Below, piece by piece: positions 58,201-64,000 of a stretch of DNA of 64,000 bases. The notes under the pieces were generated by a model, which ran no database searches, was not told the DNA's origin, and worked only from the letters and a program-made list of their open reading frames with translations. Position 1 is the stretch's first letter, and each line of letters begins with the position of its first letter. Position numbers and translations under genes: made by a program. Source of the stretch: Bryopsis sp. KO-2023 (lineage: Eukaryota; Chlorophyta; Ulvophyceae; Bryopsidales; Bryopsidaceae); NCBI GenBank assembly GCA_030272585.1, contig BSYQ01000004.1:1-64000 (forward strand). The letters are read 5' to 3'.

Positions 58201-60173
58201 AATCTGAGTCCTTGGTGGCTTATTACCAGGGCCCTAATGTGAGCGCAACTGAATTCAGAGATATTGGGCTCAGAGGGAATGATTTGGATGTTGTCCGTGA
58301 ACCTTCCGCGGAGATTCTCCATGATTTCTCCAACTGCCCAGTGGGAGACGACATTGTGGAGGTCCAGCCTGCTGCCCGTTTGATTCTTGGGTCGAGGGCT
58401 AAAAACCATTTCGTGGAAGGCATCGATTCCCGGCCATGCGTTGCTGAGTATGGGGATCTCCAGGCTAATGGGGTGCATCTGTTCGGGGTTCATAAGCGAT
58501 GTTATGCCACCATCAAGGAAGGAGTATGGCAATTGTACACTGGGTTCAAAGTAGGCAATCTGAAGACTGAATGGGTGGGTCAATCCCAGGGCCATCCTGA
58601 CGTGGTTGGTTTCGTCGAGGGGGCACCTCCAGTTCCCAGTGAGAATCTCACCAATGTAGGGAGTGACTACACCGGAGCCTCCTCGGTTGCTTTGAACGAA
58701 CCCAGCGAAGTAAACCACATCTATGCGTCTTCCAAGGAACCTGGCCATGACAAGTGCCTGGAAGCATCTGCTAGCAATGCAGACGATGTCTCCAACGAGG
58801 CTGGGCTGTCAGTGGGGGCTTATGCGGATGAGTACACTATGGAGCCTTGTGACAGTGCTGTACAGGAGGCACAGGTCTCATTCGGCCGAAACACCACCAA
58901 AGTCGGTGAGATGCGATTGACAGGTGCGTGGGAGCCAGAACATTCAGCAAAAATCATGGATGTTGGTCGCCGCTTCATTCCCAGGAACACCGGGGTGGTG
59001 GTGGTGGAATCCAACACGACAGATATCTATGCATTGAGACTGGAGCACAACAATGCATTGGTTGCATATCGTCGCCTTCCCAACACGGAAATCCCCAAGG
59101 ACAGGAGCTTCCTTCATTTCCCCATCAATCGTCAGTACACCAAGTTGGGCACTCTTGATGGGAAAGTGGGACTGCAAGCAGACAAAGACTATGAACATGC
59201 TTCGGCCGGTGGTGAGTGGAGCCATTTCAAGCCTAAGGAATCTGCTCGACTCAAAAAGAGGATTCACCGGCAAAAGGCAGAACTGGAGCTGCAGTATCAC
59301 GAGGGAGAATCCTCCCAGCCAAACTCGCTGAAGCCTTCATTGGGGAGGAACATTGTCAACACCTATACCTGGACAGCAGCTGGTGGTTTTTTGGCGGAAG
59401 CTACAGAAGTGATTGACTCTAGGGTTGAATCCATTTCTGGAACCTGTTCGATGGAAACTACTGGGGGCGTGTCTGGTTCATCTGGTGCTGTTTTTGGCGA
59501 AGCCATGGCGCTGGAGGCGAAGAATTTGGATGCTATGGAGGGGGGGCAGTTGGTAACCATGAAGGCTAAAGCAAAGAATGCAACTTTCGGAGCTTCCCTT
59601 GATGTGGTCATTGCGGGTGACCAAGATGTTGTGAAGGGTGCTGACCCGACTGGAATCAGGGAATACCTGGGCGACATTGTTGACAATGATCTATCTGATG
59701 AATCCCATGATAATCCGACTCTCAATCCAGGGAAAGTGGATGCATACCGGTTCAATACCTTCTATCTGGAGGCATCCAAAGAGAATGCGGAAGACTTCTT
59801 CAGCAGAGTTGTGGATCCCACCTGGCTGGATCAGAGTCCCAGCGCAAATGCGCAAATCCTGAGATCGGCAATGTGCAAGCCCATGTACGCGTGGAGGATT
59901 ATGCACCGAGTGACCTTCGTCAGTCGAGTGTTGCCCGAAGCCCACTCCCGGCGGGTGGCCAACAGGATTGATGGAGCCTTGCGAGCCGAAAACGTGGAAA
60001 GCAACTGGGAGTTGATGAAGAGGTTGAAGCCGTATGTATTTCATAAATCTGCATCCCCCGCTGACTTTGATTTGGCGGTGAGGGATGCTCTGGACCTTCA
60101 CATGCCCCGGCTGATGCCTTACTATCCTCAAGTGCTGGAGCATTGCAGAGTCTATTTTGAAGTTGAGGGCTAG
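52206..60173 (+). CDS. 2458-residue LamG/concanavalin-like lectin protein
   Basis: Three exons (52206-53130, 53532-57007, 57198-60173) join in phase. The N-terminal 308 residues form a conserved non-LamG block (KDSLGAMDM...KTFYEPT; GLFNTDGT). LamG-like jelly rolls follow: near residues 330-560 (NDGSWHHVAVTYESG, VDEVSIWKVAL), 1270-1460 (GFDGVNSYVNVG, MDEIRLWSVPR), 1520-1700 (GFDGTDSYAVC, ISEIRIWNAG) and a partial one ending VRIWDTARTQ. The C-terminal block (PGKVDAYRFNTFYLE, VDPTWLDQS, WRIMHRVTFVSRVLP) is, from memory, shared with very large bacterial LamG proteins. LamG folds bind glycans or proteins, but no catalytic residues are evident. I see no signal peptide at the chosen ATG. Exons of 3.5 and 3.0 kb contrast with the intron-dense neighbours and suggest acquisition from bacteria. 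Confidence 0.85.
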
Positions 60174-61534
60174 GAGTAGTTGAAAGAGCTCAACCTGCGG
60201 AAATCTAATTTCTTGGTTTTTATCACCTTCATAGCTCCCCCCCCCCTTCCATAGAACCTTCAAGCGTCAAAGTGTTTACTAACTTAGGGACAGGTCCATT
60301 ACTGTGGCTGCAATTGTTGGGTTACGTTAACAAGGAAAGCACTTTATTGGTTTTCACTTGCAATATTTTTTTGTTGTTTTTCTTCGAGTTACGAGTTAAT
60401 GCTGAGGGTTGGCTGCTTTTTGACACTTTTTTTTGGTTTGGATGCAAATCATCAGATGATTTGTGATCCGAGGCGTTTGTGGGTGCAAGGATTATTGTAA
60501 AAGAAATGTCACTCATGGTTTTGAGATCAAAATTTGAAGTTGGACTATTATTGGGTCTGGTTGGACCAGTATGTTTTCATTTCACGCAGTTGAATATTTT
60601 CCATGCATTTAGATGAGATGGTTCATTACTGTCTGGCTGGCCAACATCTGACATTGCCCAACCCCCCCTCCCTCCCTTCACCCATGTTCATGAAAACAAG
60701 AACGAAGCACTCCTTTAATTGAACCGTTTTGGAAAAGAAATATGTGAAACTTATGCACACGAGGTATACATCCTAAATTATCATATGTCATTTGTAGCAA
60801 AGATTAAGATTCCTTGAACGAAATATGTCACATTGCGTCAAATATATCCATGAGAATGAATTCCACAAGAAATTGTCTTCTGCAACCCTTCCACACAAGC
60901 TGAATCGTCAAGTAGCAAGGGATCACACCAATAATGATCTGTGCCGGAGCTGCAGCTGTGGTCTAAAATAAAAACTAATTCCAGAAATCAGTATTGAACA
61001 GTGCATGTTTTTAGTTGTTGACGGAAGTTTTGAGGTAGTCAGATTATCCTGATTGTGCCCAATCTTGGCTTGAACAAGGCCTGGTGAACATTTGGTGCAA
61101 TTGTGAGAATCCAACAGCATTCAGGTAGAAAATCACAAATTAATCTGAAACTAGTATCAATCCTTTGGGCACTTGATGCCAACTCCATGAAGAAGTCAGG
61201 AAAAAACAGTGGATTGCTTGTTTTTGGGAATATCGCATGTGCCTTCAGATGAATGCAAACCCAAACCATCAAGGTTGAAAAACAATGCTCCCCAACTTGC
61301 CACAGATGTCAGGTGGTTGATTGTACACTTATGCCAGGGAGCTTGGGAATGCTTCGCAAGCCACACAATCCAACTCGACCGTAATCTGAAAAATAGAGCC
61401 TCCCTATATGTCCACTGAATATGAAAAATTGTTGCATGAAGTACTCATGGTGACCGAATATCTTGTCAAAAGGAGAGACTCCACCTCCCCATGGTCACCA
61501 CTTCCATCTTCCCTGATTCCTCCAAGACAAATGC
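60174..61534. other. Tail-to-tail intergenic region
   Basis: 1.36 kb between the LamG gene and the minus-strand 180-residue gene. Mostly AT-rich, with a C run at ~60240. Short frames on both strands lack motifs. No gene, repeat or RNA is recognised. Confidence 0.5.
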
Positions 61535-62250
61535 TTAATGCTTAGCCAGAGCAACCCATCCTCCAAGCCATTGATATGCAACTGACAAATATATATTAAT
61601 ATATCACCACATACCCAGATGCCTCTCTTCAGATAGATTTACCACAGCCTGCCCGAATCGAAAGACTGTTTTCTTCACCAGAATCCTTGCAGCAAAGTTT
61701 TTGCCGCCCCTCCGCACTCATCTACGTTAAAGCAACCCCAAAATTGAACAAAATGAATCTAACCAACTGTCCAAAAATGCCACAACTCCGTTCAAAAAAT
61801 ATCCATTGCCCGCTTTGAGTTGGTCATCGTCTCTCATTGGCATGGCATATGGTCCTCCCACTAAACGCAGGATCGAGCGATGATGACCAATCCAGTCCTG
61901 AAAAGAAAGGAATTGAACCAAACTCCCCCCTAGAAAAGTATTCTATATAAGGGTGTGGGTCTCCTGTCTTTGGTTTTCGTCACTTTCCATTCACAAGCCC
62001 CAATCAGAGGACCCCCTTCCCCAATACTGCAAACTCCCGTCAACAAGTTTGCCCCTTGTCGCTCGGTGACCCCAAACTCAAGAGCAGTGGGCTTTCCAAG
62101 GCGAGGTACGTGCTCTTCGGTTGGAGGGGCTGCTGGAGGGGCTGCTGGAGGGGGTTCTTGGACGTCGGTGGCAGCGGATGCGAGTTGCGATGTCACCCCC
62201 AACTTCTGCGAGTCGGACTCCTGCTCGCGTTTCTTCCTCCCCCAAAACAT
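61535..62250 (-). CDS. Small protein of unknown function, 180 residues
   Basis: Four exons (62250-61984, 61897-61764, 61709-61615, 61581-61535) join in phase from MFWGRKKRE to a TAA after WVALAKH. Residues 1-55 are charged, then Ala/Pro-rich (PPPAAPPAAPP). From ~57 the sequence looks globular (GVTERQGANLL, CSIGEGGP, DWIGHHRSIL, GNGYFLNGVVAFLDSW, FGQAVVNLSEERH). The last two junctions rely on non-typical flanks (TGCGGAG acceptor). I recognise no family. There is no signal peptide and no long membrane segment, though the C-terminal half has several short hydrophobic stretches. Confidence 0.6.
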
Positions 62251-62668
62251 ATTTCACCTGGTTCTTTGCGAAACGAAAAGTTTCGAGCGTTTCTTGGTCG
62301 AACTTGCGCTGAGCGTTCCAGGAGCTCTCCCTGCTCCCCCAAATCGTTCATGGATTGATTGAAACGAACACATCGTTCTGTACGGCGGTATTACGTCATA
62401 AAAGTACTGTACTGAACTTGCTCAATTTTTCCTTCTGGGCTTATTCGGACTTGGAAGAATATTGCAGCAAAGTTTCGTGTTCCTTTCTTTTTCCCTGCCC
62501 CGGAACACAAGGCCCGGATTCGATAAGATAGTATCGACAGAGTGAAGGCGGATCAGGAAACCGTCGTTGTGAGTTGTTCCAGCGAGATTCGACGCTTGGT
62601 GCGCTGTTAGCACAGAGCAATTGGAGTGGAAGTTACTGTGGATAGGCTCGACGTCTAATCCAGGCAGG
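62251..62668. promoter_or_regulatory. Divergent upstream region
   Basis: 418 bp between the ATG of the 180-residue gene (minus strand) and the ATG of the Pro/Gly-rich gene (plus strand). A short AT-rich patch near 62390-62450 lies between more GC-rich flanks. No specific factor site is recognised. Confidence 0.4.
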
Positions 62669-64000
62669 ATGAATCCGATGGACAATGGGGGACCTCCTCG
62701 ACCGGGAGTACCTGGACCAGCTGGTGAGTTAGCGAAATCCTGTCCACCAGATCTCAAGGGCCTTCGGCCAATTTCTGTGAGCGTTTGGTATTTTGTGGAC
62801 ACGCGTCCATCGACGCTCTTCAAATAGCTGCAACGAGCACAGGGAGGTGCTGTGATTATTCGCCACTCGGTTTTGACGTTTTCAAATATGTTCGAATATC
62901 GCCGGTTGGCTTTAGCCGGAGTGAAACAATACCCACAGTGGAAAGTTAATACTACTGTTCCACTCCATTTTAAATAAATTCTCTGTTGCACAAAATTCTG
63001 AAGGTGACACAAATTCTTCAGGGTCCAGAGGAGGGTACAGTTGTAAAATAATGAAATTGAAAGAAAAGATGCCCATAAAATGCCTGAAAGAAACATTTGT
63101 GTAACTGTGACGGAAAAAAAAATGAAAATTAAAAAAGGTTCAAAACACCAACACTATCGTTTTCTACATTCAGGGGGGCCAATGCCTGGGTTTCGACCCC
63201 CTTTCAGCGGAGCACCGGCAGGTGGCCCTCCGCCTGGAGGTAAAGAGGACAAGTTGGCTAAGATGTATAGAAAGTATCTAGCAAATTTTGAAATTGTTTG
63301 GGAATGTAGTGGGTACCCCTTGCTAACCTTAAAAAAACAAAAAGCTAGAGTAGAGTTGGGTTTTGCAATTCCAGCTGTGTTTACATTTCATTTTGGCACA
63401 TATATAGTTTTTTAGTATCAAAGAAGTTTGAATTATCGATTGAAAGAGAGTGCACAAATGATTAATTTGCAAAACCAAGTCTTTGGGAAGGAAAAGCACT
63501 GGTGATTATTATCCTTGGCTAATCGGCGTAGTGATAAGTTTTTTGTCGTTTTCTCATATTTGGTTTTTTGCAGGCTCCTTCCCCAGAGGTCCACCAAGTG
63601 GGCCCGCTGGAGTGATGCCAGGTTGGGGCAGTATATGTTCTGGTTTTGTGAATTTTCCTAAATAGCTGGACGCTGGGGCCATGATGCACAGCACATGTGT
63701 TTTTTTCTTAACCTGAGTTCGTAGCCTCAATCTGGATAAACATTTGATAAAGTTTAACCACCATGAAGTAACACAGTTCTTTGCAGCTAGTCAATTTTGA
63801 ATGAGAAAAGGGCAGCCCGTCAGCACATTTGTTTACAGGAAAGCTATAACCATGATGCATGTATTGAAATAGTTCGGTGTGGTATCTATTCTCAAGGGAT
63901 GGAACAATTCGATTTCATCATTGTTTTCCTTCCATGCTAGGTGGTCCAATGCCTTCTTTTCCATCCAGGCCTGGTTTCCCAAGACCGTCGGGACCTTCTT
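62669..64000 (+). CDS. Pro/Gly-rich protein, 5' part (runs off window)
   Basis: Four exons so far (62669-62723, 63174-63239, 63574-63621, from 63941), every intron in phase 1, so each exon adds a whole module starting with Gly: GGPPRPGVPGPAG, then GPMPGFRPPFSGAP, then SFPRGPPSGPAGVMPG, then GPMPSFPSRPGF. N-terminal Pro/Gly-rich, Met- and Phe-spotted tracts like this occur in COPII coat subunit Sec24, splicing factors and other RNA-granule proteins. The deciding domains lie beyond position 64000, so the product is not identified. Confidence 0.65.

Overview
The window is the end of a nuclear chromosome from a eukaryotic microbe, probably an alga or related protist. Position 1 opens a 3.2 kb CCCTAAA array, which is the C-rich strand of TTTAGGG, the plant/algal-type telomere repeat. 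The genes contain GT-AG introns, the soluble pyrophosphatase and DGAT2 are eukaryotic types, and no operon-like packing is seen. I cannot name the lineage.

Layout. 1-8770: telomeric CCCTAAA arrays alternating with inserted DNA. The main insert is a 4.4 kb retroelement-like unit (3231-7642) with a gag/ORF1-like zinc-knuckle ORF and a 40-base poly(A) tail joined directly to telomere repeats. Next come a dimeric variant telomere array, a spacer rich in repeated hairpins, and a third array. 8770-12300: a RING-like ORF without an in-frame ATG, then motif-rich low-coding DNA. 12300-23000: a mobile-element zone. Five ~465 bp elements share the ends CAGAGATAGGACTT; four have 8-bp target duplications, as expected of hAT-type MITEs. 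Three further motif-rich inverted elements (GATCGG, CTGTGCA, TAGTGTGG) and the broken arms of a fourth (CCTGTCC) lie among or beside them. Two of these families share a tRNA-like (box A/box B) core plus a constant block while their arms are built from unrelated short motifs. One MITE sits exactly on the 3' splice site of an RRM gene and duplicated the acceptor AG. From about 24 kb the sequence becomes ordinary gene-rich chromosome.

Genes from 24 kb: DGAT2 acyltransferase (-), a very large conserved protein of unknown function with about 20 or more exons (+), soluble inorganic pyrophosphatase (-), a secreted ankyrin-repeat protein (+), mitochondrial-type glyoxalase II (-), a TLC-domain membrane protein (+), a 2458-residue LamG/lectin-fold protein resembling bacterial proteins (+), a 180-residue unknown protein (-), and the start of a Pro/Gly-rich protein (+, cut by the window end). 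Genes mostly alternate in strand, giving divergent promoters and tail-to-tail ends. They are housekeeping and metabolic genes with no evident shared pathway.

Exon joins were worked out by eye from reading frame, GT/AG sites and phase. For DGAT2, pyrophosphatase, glyoxalase II, TLC, LamG, ankyrin and the 180-residue gene every junction is phase-consistent. For the giant unknown gene and the RRM gene part of the structure is unresolved.
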